Origin: an uncultured Nocardioides sp.
Lineage (GTDB): Bacteria > Actinomycetota > Actinomycetes > Propionibacteriales > Nocardioidaceae
Direction: 5' to 3'
Assembly (NCBI GenBank): GCA_902805885.1
Contig: CADCUM010000094.1
Span: forward strand, 1-64,000
DNA length: 64,000 bases
Every line of letters begins with the position of its first letter. The stretch's first letter is position 1. The notes under the pieces were generated by a model. It ran no database searches and was not told the origin of the DNA. It saw only the letters and a program-made list of their open reading frames with translations. Below are positions 8,967-19,640 of the stretch, one piece after another. The position numbers and the translations under genes were made by a program.

Positions 8967-9989
8967 ATGACGAGGATGGTCGACTGGGATCTCGCCGTGA
9001 CGCTCGGCGCCAAGGTCGCCGGTGACGGCCCCGACGTCTCCGCGGGCGACGCCGCCGCGGCGGTGAGCGAGCTGCGCGAGGGCGCGCGCCGCTCGACCGG
9101 GCTGGTGCGCGACTTCACCGGGCTGGTGGCCGCGGACGACCGGGCGCCGGTCCTGGTGGTCGACCGCCGTGGCTGGGTGCAGGCCAACGCCGACGGCTTC
9201 GCCAAGATCCTCGAGCCCGTCATCACCAAGCTCACCGCCAAGAAGGGCGTCCCCAACGGGCTCTCCCTCGCCGTCGGCTCGCGGGTCACCGGTGCCGAGC
9301 TCGGGCTCATGCTCGGGTTCCTCGGCACCAAGGTGCTGGGCCAGTTCGACCCCTTCCACGAGCCGGCCGGACGGCTGCTGCTCGTGGCCCCCAACATCGT
9401 CCAGGTCGAGCGCGAGATCGAGGCCGACCCCTCCGACTTCCGGCTCTGGGTGTGCCTGCACGAGGAGACCCACCGCGTGCAGTTCACCGCCGTGCCGTGG
9501 CTCCGCGACCACCTGTTCGCCCAGATGGAGGCGATCGCCGACACCATCGAGCCCTCCCGGCTGCTCGACGACGGGCTGCGGCGGATCTCCGACGCGGTCC
9601 GCGGCGGCGACAGCAGCATCCTCGACCTCTTCTCGACCCCCGAGCAGAAGGAGGTCATCGACCGCGTCACAGGGGTGATGTCGCTGCTCGAGGGCCACGC
9701 CGACGTGGTGATGGACGGGGTCGGCCCCTCGGTGATCCCGTCCGTGGAGCAGATCCGCGAGAAGTTCAACAAGCGCCGGCAGGGCCTCGGCGCCCTCGAC
9801 CGGATCCTGCGCCGCCTCCTGGGCCTCGACGCCAAGATGGCGCAGTACCGCGACGGCGCCGCCTTCGTCCGCCACGTCGTCGACACCGCCGGCATGGAGC
9901 GGTTCAACGCCGTGTGGGAGCGCCCCGAGAACCTGCCGTCCAAGACCGAGATCGGCGATCCTGCCGCGTGGGTCGCCCGCGTGCTGTGA
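8967..9989 (+). CDS. Zinc-dependent metalloprotease-like DUF2342 protein ('F420 biosynthesis associated')
   Basis: VDWDLAVTLGAKV..., LLLVAPNIVQVEREIEADPSDFRLWVCLHEETHRVQFTAVPWLRDHL (HEexH); position between dacB and tilS fits this family. Confidence 0.85.
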   Translation: MTRMVDWDLAVTLGAKVAGDGPDVSAGDAAAAVSELREGARRSTGLVRDFTGLVAADDRAPVLVVDRRGWVQANADGFAKILEPVITKLTAKKGVPNGLSLAVGSRVTGAELGLMLGFLGTKVLGQFDPFHEPAGRLLLVAPNIVQVEREIEADPSDFRLWVCLHEETHRVQFTAVPWLRDHLFAQMEAIADTIEPSRLLDDGLRRISDAVRGGDSSILDLFSTPEQKEVIDRVTGVMSLLEGHADVVMDGVGPSVIPSVEQIREKFNKRRQGLGALDRILRRLLGLDAKMAQYRDGAAFVRHVVDTAGMERFNAVWERPENLPSKTEIGDPAAWVARVL

Positions 9990-11008
9990 CCCTCCACCCG
10001 TCCGTCGCGGCGGTGCGTCTCGCCGTACGGCGGGCGCTCGCGCCGCTCGAGCCGGGATCCGTCGTCCTCGTCGCGTGCAGCGGGGGCGCCGACTCGACGG
10101 CGCTCGCCGCGGCGGCCGTCGTCGAGGGCCACCGGACCGGGCTGCGGGTGGTGGGCGCGACCGTCGACCACGGCCTCCAGCCGGGGTCCGCGGAGGTCGC
10201 CGGGCGGGTGGTGGCCGGCCTGGCTGCCCTCGGCGTGGACGAGACCACGACGGCCCGGGTGACGGTGGCGCCCGGCTCGGGGCTCGGGCCCGAGGCGGCC
10301 GCGCGCGAGGCGCGGTACGCCGTCCTGGAGCAGGTCGCCGAGCACCACGGCGCCGCAGTCGTCCTGCTCGGCCACACCCTCGACGACCAGGCCGAGACGG
10401 TCCTCCTGGGCCTGGCCCGCGGCTCCGGGGGCCGTTCCCTGGCCGGGATGCGACCGGCGTTCGGTCGCTTCGTCCGCCCGCTCCTCGCCGTGCGCCGCGC
10501 CGACACGCAGACCGCGTGCCTGGTCGAGGGGCTGACCGTGTGGGACGACCCGCACAACGCCGACCCCGGCTACACCCGTGTGCGGGTGCGCCGTCGGGTC
10601 CTGCCGGTGCTGGAGGAGGAGCTGGGCCCGGGCGTGACCGAGGCGCTCGCTCGGACGGCCGACGCGCTCCGGGAGGACACCGCCTACCTCGACGCCGTCG
10701 CGGCCGCGGCCCACGCCGGCGCGCGCGGTCCGGACGGGCTCGACACCGGCGCGCTCGCGGGACTTCCTGACGCCGTACGGCGCCGGGTCCTGCACCGGGC
10801 CGCGCTCGACGCGGGGTCGCCGGCGGCGGAGCTCGCCCGCGAGCACGTCCTCGCGATGGACGCGCTGGTCACCGACTGGCGCGGGCAGAAGTGGATCGAC
10901 CTGCCGGGCCACCTGCGGGCGGTGCGCCGGGGCCGGGTGCTGGCCGTCGAGCCGCAGCCGCGCCCCGGGTCCAGCGAAACGCCTCCGGGGACGGACGCGG
11001 CGGGTTAG
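9986..11008 (+). CDS. tilS: tRNA(Ile)-lysidine synthase
   Basis: VVLVACSGGADSTALAAAA (SGGxDS PP-loop), VVGATVDHGLQPGSAE, LLGHTLDDQAETVLLGLARGSGGRSLAGM; GTG start overlapping the upstream stop. Confidence 0.93.
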   Translation: MTLHPSVAAVRLAVRRALAPLEPGSVVLVACSGGADSTALAAAAVVEGHRTGLRVVGATVDHGLQPGSAEVAGRVVAGLAALGVDETTTARVTVAPGSGLGPEAAAREARYAVLEQVAEHHGAAVVLLGHTLDDQAETVLLGLARGSGGRSLAGMRPAFGRFVRPLLAVRRADTQTACLVEGLTVWDDPHNADPGYTRVRVRRRVLPVLEEELGPGVTEALARTADALREDTAYLDAVAAAAHAGARGPDGLDTGALAGLPDAVRRRVLHRAALDAGSPAAELAREHVLAMDALVTDWRGQKWIDLPGHLRAVRRGRVLAVEPQPRPGSSETPPGTDAAG

Positions 11009-11044
11009 GGTCGCGCCCACCACCGAGCCCCAGGACGGAGATCC

Positions 11045-11416
11045 ATGCCGCGAGTGCTGGTCGTCGACGACGACCTGGACATCCGTGAGCTCATCGCGCT
11101 CCGGCTCCGCAAGGACGGCCACGACGTCTCCGTCGTCGGTGATCCCGTCGAGGCCCTGGCGCAGGCCTCCGAGAGCGGCTACGACCTCGCGATCCTCGAC
11201 TGGACCATGCCGCAGATGGACGGCGGCGAGCTGTGCGCGCGCCTGCGTGCGGAGCCCGGCCTCCAAGACGCCCCCATCCTCGTCGTGACCGCCCACGCCG
11301 ACCCGCTCACGCGGGAGCGGGCGCTCGATGCCGGAGCGAGCGAGTACCTCCCGAAGCCCTTCACGCTGTCGGAGCTCGCCACCGTCGTCCGGGAGCTGCT
11401 CGACCGCGGCGCCTGA
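11045..11416 (+). CDS. Stand-alone response regulator receiver (REC) protein
   Basis: VLVVDDDLDIRELIALRLRKDGHDV...LAILDWTMPQMDGGELC...LVVTAHAD...GASEYLPKPFTLSEL; 123 aa with no output domain. Confidence 0.9.
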   Translation: MPRVLVVDDDLDIRELIALRLRKDGHDVSVVGDPVEALAQASESGYDLAILDWTMPQMDGGELCARLRAEPGLQDAPILVVTAHADPLTRERALDAGASEYLPKPFTLSELATVVRELLDRGA

Positions 11417-11506
11417 TCCAGCGGGACTCCCACCGGCCCTGCTCGCGTCGGTGACGCCACGCCGAAATGGCTGCCGGGGACCGGGGCCGGACGTAGGGTC
11501 CGCTCC

Positions 11507-13315
11507 ATGAGTGTGCGCGCGCGGGTCGAGGCGGGATTCGCCGCGCTCGTCGTGGCCGCCGTGGTGGTCTACGCGGTCAGTGACGACGGCCTCGTCGACA
11601 CCACCGTCTACGTCGGGGTGATGGTCGCCGCCAGCATCGCTGCGTGGGTCGGCGCCCAGCGGGCACCCGCTGAGCACCGGACGGTGGCCCGGCTGGTCGC
11701 AGTGGGCATCTCGCTCACGGCGCTGGGGGACCTGGTGTGGGAGGCACTGGACGCCCGCGGTCCGACCCCCGACGTCTCGATGGCCGATCCGCTCTGGTGC
11801 GCCAGCTACGTCGCTCTGTGCGCGGCCCTGTGCGTCGTGCTCCGTCGCAGCAGCATCGGGCGCCGCGACGGGCTGGCGTTCGCGCTCGACGCCGCCACCA
11901 TCGTCACGGTCAGCGTGCTGCTGTTCTGGAGCACCGCGGTCAGCGACATCCTGAGCGACGCGACGGTGGCGCCGCACGTGCGGGTCGTGTGGGCCGTCTA
12001 CCCGATCGCGGACGCCGTCCTGCTCGCGCTCGTGGTCCGCGTCCTCACCAGCCGCCGTGCCCGCGCGGCGCTCGACGTGTGGTTCGCGGTCGGCGTCATC
12101 CTGTGGCTGGCGGCCGACATGCTGTACCTCCAGTCCCCGACGGGCGCCACCGAGATCACGATGGACGCCCTGTGGATGGTCGCCCCGGTCCTGATGGCCC
12201 GGACCGCCTGGCGCAGGCACGCGGCGCCGGCGCCGGCGCCGAACGCCTCGGGGTCGCGCGCCCGCATGGCCCAGCTGGGCATCGCCATCGGGTCGCTGAT
12301 GGTCCCCCCGGTCCTGGAGTACGTCTCGGACCTGCGTGGCGAGCCGCACCGCCCGACCCTGCTGATCGTCGGCGCCACCCTCCTGACCCTGCTCGCCCTC
12401 GCGCGGATGGCGCTGCTCATCCGCTCCGAGGAGCAGGCGCACCACGAGCTGGAGCTGGCGCGCGACGCGGCGCTCGAGGCGTCCCGGGCCAAGTCGATGT
12501 TCCTGGCCACCATGAGCCACGAGATCCGGACCCCGCTGACGATGGTGCTCGGCGCCGGCGAGATGCTCGAGGAGACCCCGCTGGACGAGCTGCAGGCCGA
12601 CCTCGTCCGCCGGATGCGTCGTTCGGGCGGGCTGCTGCGGGCCCTCGTCGACGGGATCCTCGACTTCTCCCGGATCGAGGCGGGCCAGGTCGAGCTGAGC
12701 CCGGGTCCCTTCGACCTCCACCTGCTCGTGGACGACCTCGCGGACGTCTACCTGCCGCGCGCGGCCGCCGCCGGGATCGGCTTCGCGTGCGCGGTCGACG
12801 CAGGCGTCCCGCGCACGGTGGTCGGCGACGCCGACCGGCTGCTCCAGGTGCTCAGCAACCTGCTCGACAACGCGTTCAAGTTCACCCACGAGGGCCGGGT
12901 GCAGCTGGCGGTCCGTACGCTGTCCGGCGAGCAGCGGGCCGGCCACCCGCCATCCGGCCGCTGGGTGGAGGTGGTCGTGGCGGACACGGGGATCGGGATC
13001 TCCCCGGAGCACGTGTCGTCGGTCTTCGAGTCCTTCCGGCAGGTCGACGGGTCGACGACGCGGCGCTACGGCGGCACGGGCCTCGGCCTGGCGATCTGCA
13101 AGGAGCTCACCGAGCTGATGGGGGGCTCGCTCACGGTGACGAGCGAGGCCGGCGTCGGCAGCACGTTCACCGTCCGCCTCCCGCTCGAGGCCCCGGTCCC
13201 CCCGTCCGAGGGCGATCCGGGAGCGCCTCTCGACGCCGCGGCCGCCGACCGGGACGGGGAGGGCCACGCGGTGCGCGCGGCGGTCGCCTCTCCCGCGCCG
13301 ACGGCCTCGGGCTGA
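11507..13315 (+). CDS. Multi-TM sensor histidine kinase (HisKA + HATPase_c)
   Basis: N-terminal hydrophobic segments, then MFLATMSHEIRTPLTMVLGAGEML (H-box), QVLSNLLDNAFKFTHEG (N-box), VVADTGIGISPEHVSSVFESF (G1), GGTGLGLAICKELTELMGG (G2). Confidence 0.93.
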   Translation: MSVRARVEAGFAALVVAAVVVYAVSDDGLVDTTVYVGVMVAASIAAWVGAQRAPAEHRTVARLVAVGISLTALGDLVWEALDARGPTPDVSMADPLWCASYVALCAALCVVLRRSSIGRRDGLAFALDAATIVTVSVLLFWSTAVSDILSDATVAPHVRVVWAVYPIADAVLLALVVRVLTSRRARAALDVWFAVGVILWLAADMLYLQSPTGATEITMDALWMVAPVLMARTAWRRHAAPAPAPNASGSRARMAQLGIAIGSLMVPPVLEYVSDLRGEPHRPTLLIVGATLLTLLALARMALLIRSEEQAHHELELARDAALEASRAKSMFLATMSHEIRTPLTMVLGAGEMLEETPLDELQADLVRRMRRSGGLLRALVDGILDFSRIEAGQVELSPGPFDLHLLVDDLADVYLPRAAAAGIGFACAVDAGVPRTVVGDADRLLQVLSNLLDNAFKFTHEGRVQLAVRTLSGEQRAGHPPSGRWVEVVVADTGIGISPEHVSSVFESFRQVDGSTTRRYGGTGLGLAICKELTELMGGSLTVTSEAGVGSTFTVRLPLEAPVPPSEGDPGAPLDAAAADRDGEGHAVRAAVASPAPTASG

Positions 13316-13347
13316 CCCCCGCCCACCACTCGCCCTAGGCTGCAGCC

Positions 13348-13899
13348 ATGGACTCGTCCCACGTCGAGCACGACCTCGTCAACGTCATCTTCACCGAGGC
13401 GCAGATCCAGGAGCGGCTGGGCCAGATGGCCGAGGCCATCGCGGCCGACTACGAGGGCAAGGACCTGCTCATGGTCGGCGTCCTCCGGGGCGCGGTGATG
13501 GTGATGGCCGACCTGTCGCGAGCGCTGCCACGACACGTGGAGATGGACTGGATGGCGATCAGCTCCTACGGGTCCGGCACCAAGTCCTCGGGCGTGGTGC
13601 GCATCCTCAAGGACCTCGACACCGACATCACCGGACGCAACGTCCTGATCGTCGACGAGATCATCGACACCGGCCTCACCCTCAGCTGGCTGGTCAACAG
13701 CCTCGGCAGCCGCGGCCCCGCGAGCGTCGAGATCGCGACCCTGCTCCGCAAGCCGGAGGCCATGGCCATGCCGGTGGTCCCCAAGTACGTCGGGTGGGAC
13801 ATCCCCAACGAGTTCGTGGTCGGGTACGGCCTGGACTACCGCGAGCAGTACCGCAACCTCCGCGACATCGGGACCCTCGCCCCGCACGTCTACTCCTGA
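13348..13899 (+). CDS. hpt: Hypoxanthine phosphoribosyltransferase
   Basis: LLMVGVLRGAVMVMADLSRALPRHVEMDWMAISSYGSGTKSSGVVRILKDLDTDITGRNVLIVDEIIDTGLTLSWL. Confidence 0.96.
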   Translation: MDSSHVEHDLVNVIFTEAQIQERLGQMAEAIAADYEGKDLLMVGVLRGAVMVMADLSRALPRHVEMDWMAISSYGSGTKSSGVVRILKDLDTDITGRNVLIVDEIIDTGLTLSWLVNSLGSRGPASVEIATLLRKPEAMAMPVVPKYVGWDIPNEFVVGYGLDYREQYRNLRDIGTLAPHVYS

Positions 13900-14010
13900 G
13901 CGGGTGGGCGTCGCTACACCCGGGCTGGAAGAATGGCGGCACCCGGGTGTGGGCCGGTGGCCGTGTACCGTCACCAGCCACCCTCCGCACCCTCCCGACT
14001 CTGGTGAAAG

Positions 14011-16107
14011 TTGCTCGTGAAGCGCATATTCAAGGGCCCTTGGCTGTGGATCGTCCTGTCCGTCTTCGCGGTCCTCGTGGCGATGCAGCTGTTCGCGTCC
14101 AACGACGGGCACGACGAGATCACCACCTCGCGCATGCAGGAGTACATCGCCGACGGTGAGGTCGAGAAGATCGAGTTCGACGGGACGGCGTACGAGATCC
14201 GCGCGACGCTCGACGAGGACGTCCGCGAGGGCAGCGACAAGGTCGTCAGCACCTACACCGAGGCCGGCGGGGAGCGGATCCTCGACCTCGTCGACGAGCA
14301 GGTCGCCGAGGGCACGATCGAGGACTCCAACCAGGAGACCCCGCAGCCGGGCTTCCTCGCCTCGCTGCTCGCGACGCTGATCCCGTTCGCGCTGATCATC
14401 CTGCTGTTCCTCTTCCTCATGAACCAGGCGCAGGGCGGCGGCGGTCGCGGCGTCATGCAGTTCGGCAAGAGCAAGGCCAAGCTGATCACCAAGGACATGC
14501 CGAAGACGACGTTCGCCGACGTCGCCGGCTGCGAGGAGGCCATCGAGGAGCTCGGCGAGATCAAGGAGTTCCTCTCCGAGCCGGCCAAGTTCCAGGCCGT
14601 CGGGGCCAAGATCCCCAAGGGCGTGCTCCTCTACGGTCCGCCCGGCACCGGCAAGACGCTGCTCGCGCGCGCGGTCGCCGGTGAGGCCGGCGTGCCGTTC
14701 TACTCCATCTCCGGCTCCGACTTCGTCGAGATGTTCGTCGGTGTCGGCGCCAGCCGCGTCCGCGACCTCTTCGAGCAGGCGAAGGAGAACCCGCCGGCGA
14801 TCGTCTTCATCGACGAGATCGACGCCGTCGGACGCCACCGCGGCGCCGGCATGGGCGGCGGCCACGACGAGCGGGAGCAGACGCTCAACCAGCTGCTCGT
14901 GGAGATGGACGGCTTCGACGTGCGCGGCGGGGTCATCCTCATCGCGGCGACCAACCGGCCCGACGTCCTCGACCCCGCGCTGCTGCGCCCGGGGCGCTTC
15001 GACCGCCAGATCGGTGTCGACGCCCCCGACCTCAACGGTCGTCACCAGATCCTCAAGGTGCACTCCCGGGGCAAGCCGATCGCACAGGACATCGACCTGC
15101 TCGCGGTGGCACGCCGTACCCCCGGGTTCACCGGCGCCGACCTCGCCAACGTCCTCAACGAGGCCGCGCTGCTCACCGCCCGCCAGAACGAGAAGCTCAT
15201 CACCGACGACTCGCTCGACGAGGCCATCGACCGCGTGATCGCGGGCCCCCAGCGCCGCACGCGCCTGATGAGCGAGCGCGAGAAGCTCGTCACGGCCTAC
15301 CACGAGGGCGGCCACGCCCTCGTCGCGGCGGCGCTCCCCGGCACCGACCCGGTGCACAAGGTGACGATCCTGCCGCGCGGGCGCGCCCTCGGCTACACGA
15401 TGGTCCTGCCCGACCAGGACAAGTACTCCCAGACCCGCAGCGAGATGCTGGACAAGCTCGCCTACATGCTGGGCGGGATGGCCGCGGAGGCGCTGATCTT
15501 CCACGACGTCACCTCCGGCGCCGGCAACGACATCGAGAAGGCGACCGGCCTGGCGCGCGCCATGGTCACCCAGTACGGCATGTCGGAGCGCCTCGGGGCG
15601 GTCAAGCTCGGCGACAACAACTCCGAGCCGTTCCTGGGCCGCGACATGGGCCACACCCGTGACTACTCCGAGGAGACCGCCGCGGCGGTCGACACCGAGG
15701 TCAAGGGACTGCTGGGCCAGGCGCACCAGGAGGCCTTCGACATCCTGGAGGAGAACCGCGACGTCCTCGACGCCCTGGTCCTCGCGCTGCTCGACAAGGA
15801 GACGCTGGACAAGGCGGAGATCGCCGAGATCTTCGAGCCGCTGCGCAGGCGGCCGGCCCGCCCGGCCTGGACGGGCTCGCCCGAGCGCGTCCCGTCGGCG
15901 ATCCCGCCGGTCGACATCCCGCAGGAGATCCGCGACCGGGTGCACGCCAACGGCTCGGGACCCGCGGGGGCGAGCGGCGCAGAGGAGGGCGGCGTCATCC
16001 TGACCCCGCCGTCCGCGGGCGGCGACGTCCACGGCGACCCGGCGATGGGCCCGGGCCCCGGGGAGCCGCCCACGCCGCCGAGCCCTGCGAGCACGGAGTC
16101 CCCGTGA
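14011..16107 (+). CDS. ftsH: ATP-dependent zinc metalloprotease FtsH
   Basis: N-terminal TM segments, [56 protein letters not shown] (zinc site). Start TTG 14011 or GTG 14017. Confidence 0.97.
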   Translation: MLVKRIFKGPWLWIVLSVFAVLVAMQLFASNDGHDEITTSRMQEYIADGEVEKIEFDGTAYEIRATLDEDVREGSDKVVSTYTEAGGERILDLVDEQVAEGTIEDSNQETPQPGFLASLLATLIPFALIILLFLFLMNQAQGGGGRGVMQFGKSKAKLITKDMPKTTFADVAGCEEAIEELGEIKEFLSEPAKFQAVGAKIPKGVLLYGPPGTGKTLLARAVAGEAGVPFYSISGSDFVEMFVGVGASRVRDLFEQAKENPPAIVFIDEIDAVGRHRGAGMGGGHDEREQTLNQLLVEMDGFDVRGGVILIAATNRPDVLDPALLRPGRFDRQIGVDAPDLNGRHQILKVHSRGKPIAQDIDLLAVARRTPGFTGADLANVLNEAALLTARQNEKLITDDSLDEAIDRVIAGPQRRTRLMSEREKLVTAYHEGGHALVAAALPGTDPVHKVTILPRGRALGYTMVLPDQDKYSQTRSEMLDKLAYMLGGMAAEALIFHDVTSGAGNDIEKATGLARAMVTQYGMSERLGAVKLGDNNSEPFLGRDMGHTRDYSEETAAAVDTEVKGLLGQAHQEAFDILEENRDVLDALVLALLDKETLDKAEIAEIFEPLRRRPARPAWTGSPERVPSAIPPVDIPQEIRDRVHANGSGPAGASGAEEGGVILTPPSAGGDVHGDPAMGPGPGEPPTPPSPASTESP

Positions 16108-16724
16108 CCGACCGGATCGCGGCTCCGGAGCGCGACCCGCGGGAGGTCCCCGAGTTCGACCACGACCGGGCCGAGGCGGCGATCCGCGAGCTCCTGGCCG
16201 CGATGGGGGAGGACCCCGAGCGTGAGGGCCTGCGCGAGACCCCCGCCCGGGTCGCGCGGGCCTACGCCGAGCTGACGATGGGCCTGCGCCAGGCTCCCGG
16301 GGACGTGCTCACCACGACGTTCGACCTGGGGCACGACGAGATGGTGCTGGTGCGTGGCATCGAGCTGTGGTCGATGTGCGAGCACCACCTCGTCCCCTTC
16401 ACCGGGGTCGCGCACGTCGGCTACATCCCGGCCGAGTCCGGCAAGATCACCGGGCTGTCCAAGCTGGCGCGCCTCGTCGACGTCTACGCCAAGCGTCCCC
16501 AGGTGCAGGAGCGGCTCACCACCCAGGTCGCGGACGCTCTCGTCGAGCTGCTCGAGGCCCGCGGCGTGATCGTGGTGATCGAGGCCGAGCACCTCTGCAT
16601 GACCATGCGCGGGGTCCGCAAGGCGGGCGCACGGACCATCACCTCCGCCGTCCGAGGTCTCATGCAGCACAACGCCGCGACCCGTGCCGAGGCGATGGCG
16701 CTGATCAGCTCGGGGACCCGGTGA
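16104..16724 (+). CDS. folE: GTP cyclohydrolase I
   Basis: [56 protein letters not shown]. Confidence 0.97.
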   Translation: MTDRIAAPERDPREVPEFDHDRAEAAIRELLAAMGEDPEREGLRETPARVARAYAELTMGLRQAPGDVLTTTFDLGHDEMVLVRGIELWSMCEHHLVPFTGVAHVGYIPAESGKITGLSKLARLVDVYAKRPQVQERLTTQVADALVELLEARGVIVVIEAEHLCMTMRGVRKAGARTITSAVRGLMQHNAATRAEAMALISSGTR

Positions 16725-17566
16725 CCGCTGGGCGTCCACTCGTCATGGGGGTCGTCAACGTCACCCCCGACTCCTTCTCCGACGGAGGCAGGTACGACGA
16801 CACCGACCGCGCCGTGCAGCACGGTCTGCGGCTCCTCGCGGAGGGGGCCGACCTCCTCGACATCGGGGGTGAGTCGACCCGGCCGGGAGCGACCCGCCCG
16901 CTGGTCGCCGAGGAGCTCCAGCGCGTCGTGCCGGTGATCCGCGAGCTCGCCGCCGCCGGCGCCCGGCTGTCCGTGGACACCATGCGGGCCGAGGTCGCCG
17001 CGGCCGCCCTCGAGGCGGGGGCGACGGTCGTCAACGACGTCTCCGGCGGCCTCGCCGACCCCGGCATCCTCGACGTCGTGGCGGCGAGCGGCGCGACGTA
17101 CGTCGCGATGCACTGGCGCGGGCACAGCGACCGGATGCAGGACCTGGCGTCGTACGACGAGCCGGGTGGGGTGGTCTGGGCGGTGGTGAGTGAGCTGCGT
17201 GAGCGGCTCGTCGCCATCCAGCAGGCCGGAGTGCGGGCCGAGCAGGTCGTGCTCGACCCGGGCCTGGGCTTCGCCAAGGCGGCGCGGCACAGCTGGGAGC
17301 TGCTCGCCGGTCTCGAGGAGGTCGCCCGCCTGGGCTGCCCGCTGCTGGTCGGCGCGAGCCGCAAGAGCTTCCTGGGCCAGCTGCTGGCGAGCGACGACGG
17401 CACGCCGAGACCGGTCGGTGAGCGGGAGAGCGCCCACCTGGCCGTCGTCACGATGCTCGCCGAGCGCGGCGTCTGGGGCGTCCGCGTCCACGACGTCCGT
17501 GCCACCGTCGACGCCCTGACGGCCTGGCAGGCGATGCGACCACCACCGTTGGAGGACCGGGCATGA
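16721..17566 (+). CDS. folP: Dihydropteroate synthase
   Basis: [53 protein letters not shown] start overlapping the folE stop. Confidence 0.96.
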   Translation: MTAGRPLVMGVVNVTPDSFSDGGRYDDTDRAVQHGLRLLAEGADLLDIGGESTRPGATRPLVAEELQRVVPVIRELAAAGARLSVDTMRAEVAAAALEAGATVVNDVSGGLADPGILDVVAASGATYVAMHWRGHSDRMQDLASYDEPGGVVWAVVSELRERLVAIQQAGVRAEQVVLDPGLGFAKAARHSWELLAGLEEVARLGCPLLVGASRKSFLGQLLASDDGTPRPVGERESAHLAVVTMLAERGVWGVRVHDVRATVDALTAWQAMRPPPLEDRA

Positions 17567-17937
17567 CCGACGAGCTGACGATCAGCGGGGTCGAGTGCCG
17601 CGCGCACCACGGTGTCTTCGACTTCGAGCGGCGCGACGGGCAGCCGTTCGTCGTGGACCTGACGCTGGGCTTCGACACCCGGCCGGCCGCGACGTCGGAC
17701 GACCTGGCCGACACGGTCGACTACGGGAGCCTGGTCGCGGCGGTCAAGGCCGCGGTCGAGCGCGATCCCGCTGATCTCGTGGAGACGGTCGCCCAGCGGA
17801 TCGCCGACGTGTGCCTGACGGACCGTCGTGTTGAATGGGCGCGAGTCACGCTCCACAAGCCAGAGGCACCCATTGAGGCGACATTTCGGGATGTCGCCCT
17901 GACGATCACGAGAACGCGAGGTCCCGCCGATGACTGA
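17563..17937 (+). CDS. folB: Dihydroneopterin aldolase
   Basis: TISGVECRAHHGVFDFERRDGQPFVVDLTLGFDTRPAATSDDLADTVDYGSL. Confidence 0.95.
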   Translation: MTDELTISGVECRAHHGVFDFERRDGQPFVVDLTLGFDTRPAATSDDLADTVDYGSLVAAVKAAVERDPADLVETVAQRIADVCLTDRRVEWARVTLHKPEAPIEATFRDVALTITRTRGPADD

Positions 17938-18499
17938 GACCCCCAACCCCAACATCGTGGACACCGACTCCCTGACCGGTGAGATGCACCCGATCCGCCG
18001 GGTCGTCATGGCCCTCGGCTCCAACCTGGGGGAGCGGTTCACCGCGCTCCAGGGCGCCGTCGACGCGCTGGCGGACACCCCCGACGTCTTCCTCACCGGT
18101 GTCTCCCCGGTCTACGAGACCGAGCCCGTCGACTGCCCGGAGGGATCGCGCTCCTACCTCAACGCCGTCGTGCTGGCGGACACCACGCTCCCGGCCCGGC
18201 GGCTCCTCGAGCGCGCGCTGGCGATCGAGGACGCCTTCGACCGGCAGCGCAGCGACGTCCCCAACGCTCCCCGGACCCTCGACGTCGACCTGATCGTGGT
18301 GGGCGACCGCCGCTCCGACGAGGACTTCATGCGCCTGCCGCACCCGCGGGCCCACGAGCGGGCGTTCGTCCTGCAGCCGTGGTACGACCTCGAGCCGGAC
18401 GCCGTCTTCCCGGGACGCGGCCCCGTCGCCGACCTGCTCGCCGCCGCCCACGGCGCCATCATCAAGCGGCGCGAGGACCTCGTTCTCGACGCCGGTTGA
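17930..18499 (+). CDS. folK: 2-amino-4-hydroxy-6-hydroxymethyldihydropteridine diphosphokinase
   Basis: VVMALGSNLGERFTALQGAVDAL, VYETEPVDCPEGSRSYLNAVV, RTLDVDLIVVGDR, LPHPRAHERAFVLQPW. Confidence 0.95.
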   Translation: MTETPNPNIVDTDSLTGEMHPIRRVVMALGSNLGERFTALQGAVDALADTPDVFLTGVSPVYETEPVDCPEGSRSYLNAVVLADTTLPARRLLERALAIEDAFDRQRSDVPNAPRTLDVDLIVVGDRRSDEDFMRLPHPRAHERAFVLQPWYDLEPDAVFPGRGPVADLLAAAHGAIIKRREDLVLDAG

Positions 18500-18509
18500 G
18501 CGACCCGCG

Positions 18510-18989
18510 TTGAGCGAGGAGGATCCGGAGCCGACCGGGACGCTGCGACCGATCAGCGGCCGCGCCCTGGCGCTGGCCGCGGTGCTCGGCCTGGCGTCGG
18601 GTCGGGCCCTGCACCCGGTCGTGGAGGGGCTGACCGGTGAGGCGCCGGCGGTCTCCTGGGCGCAGCCCCTCACGCTGTTCCTGGCCGCCGCCATCATGGG
18701 TTTCCTGGCCTGGCAGACCTGGCGCACGGTGCAGGTCGAGGGCCGGCGGCTCGAGGTGCACCACGCCGTCAACCGGCTCGTCCTCGCCCGCGCCTGCGCG
18801 CTGGCGGGCGCGCTCGTGGCGGGGGCGTACGCCGGACTCGCGGTCGGCTGGCTCGGCGACGCCGCCGCTCCGGCTGAGAAGTGGCTGATGCGGTCGGTCC
18901 TCGCCGCCGTCGGTGCGCTGGGCGTGATGCTGGGCTCGCTCGCCCTCGAGCGAGCGTGTCGCACGCCCGGAGGCCAGGAGCGCCCCTAG
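18510..18989 (+). CDS. DUF3180 family membrane protein
   Basis: Four hydrophobic segments with TWRTVQVEGRRLEVHHAVNRLVLARACALAGAL; position after folK is typical. TTG start. Confidence 0.8.
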   Translation: MSEEDPEPTGTLRPISGRALALAAVLGLASGRALHPVVEGLTGEAPAVSWAQPLTLFLAAAIMGFLAWQTWRTVQVEGRRLEVHHAVNRLVLARACALAGALVAGAYAGLAVGWLGDAAAPAEKWLMRSVLAAVGALGVMLGSLALERACRTPGGQERP

Positions 18990-18999
18990 TCTGGCGCCC

Positions 19000-19608
19000 A
19001 TGCCTTCCCTCCTGCCCCAGCAGTCACAGCAGTCCCGCGTGGCCGCGCGGCGGCGCCAGCGCAGCACGCGGCTCACCGTGGCCGTTGCCCTGCTGGCGGG
19101 GGCCGCCGTGCTCGTGGTGGCGGCCATCGCCTCCGGCTCCGTCACCCTGGTGACGCTCGCGGCCGTGGCCGCCCTGGTCCTCGGCGCGGCCGCGACCCGC
19201 ATCACCCACTCCGAGCTGATGGCCACCCGTCGCACCGCCGCCCGGGACCGGGCCGTGCAGGCGCAGGAGTACCGCGCCCTCACGGAGCGTCGTACGGCCG
19301 AGTCCGCCGCGTTCGCCGCGGACATGCGCCGCAAGATCGCCGACCGCGGGGAGGCGATCGACGCCCTCGAGCGCGCCCTGTCCGGGGCTCAGAAGCGCGT
19401 GGTGGAGCAGACCCGCAAGCTCAACGACGAGGCGCGCCGCGCGACGATGGCCGAGCACGGCCGCGACGAGGCCGAGGGACGCGCCGCCGAGGCGATCGTG
19501 CGCCTCGCCGAGCTCGAGGCCGAGCTCGACGTGGCCCGGGCCGACCTGGAGTCCACGCGCACCCAGCTCGTCGCCCTCAAGCAGGCCCGGGAGACCCGCT
19601 CCGCCTGA
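19000..19608 (+). CDS. Membrane-anchored coiled-coil protein of unknown function
   Basis: Two N-terminal hydrophobic helices then a charged, Ala/Glu/Arg-rich coiled-coil-like region. Confidence 0.7.
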   Translation: MPSLLPQQSQQSRVAARRRQRSTRLTVAVALLAGAAVLVVAAIASGSVTLVTLAAVAALVLGAAATRITHSELMATRRTAARDRAVQAQEYRALTERRTAESAAFAADMRRKIADRGEAIDALERALSGAQKRVVEQTRKLNDEARRATMAEHGRDEAEGRAAEAIVRLAELEAELDVARADLESTRTQLVALKQARETRSA

Positions 19609-19640
19609 GGGTCGTCCGGTCTGGGGAAGAATGCTCCGGT

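Noticed and set aside
7181-13267. 2028-aa minus-strand ORF in the supplied track
   Set aside because: Antisense shadow of ppa/dacB/DUF2342/tilS/REC/kinase genes in GC-rich DNA; composition (His/Arg/Gly/Asp-rich, no domains) is typical of spurious frames.
13916-13950. Inverted repeat ACACCCGGG-N17-CCCGGGTGT between hpt and ftsH
   Set aside because: Could be the hpt terminator or part of the ftsH leader; GC-rich arms of 9 bp are common by chance here, so it was not promoted to a finding.
13066-16032. 988-aa minus-strand ORF opposite hpt and ftsH
   Set aside because: Shadow frame of ftsH; no recognisable domain.
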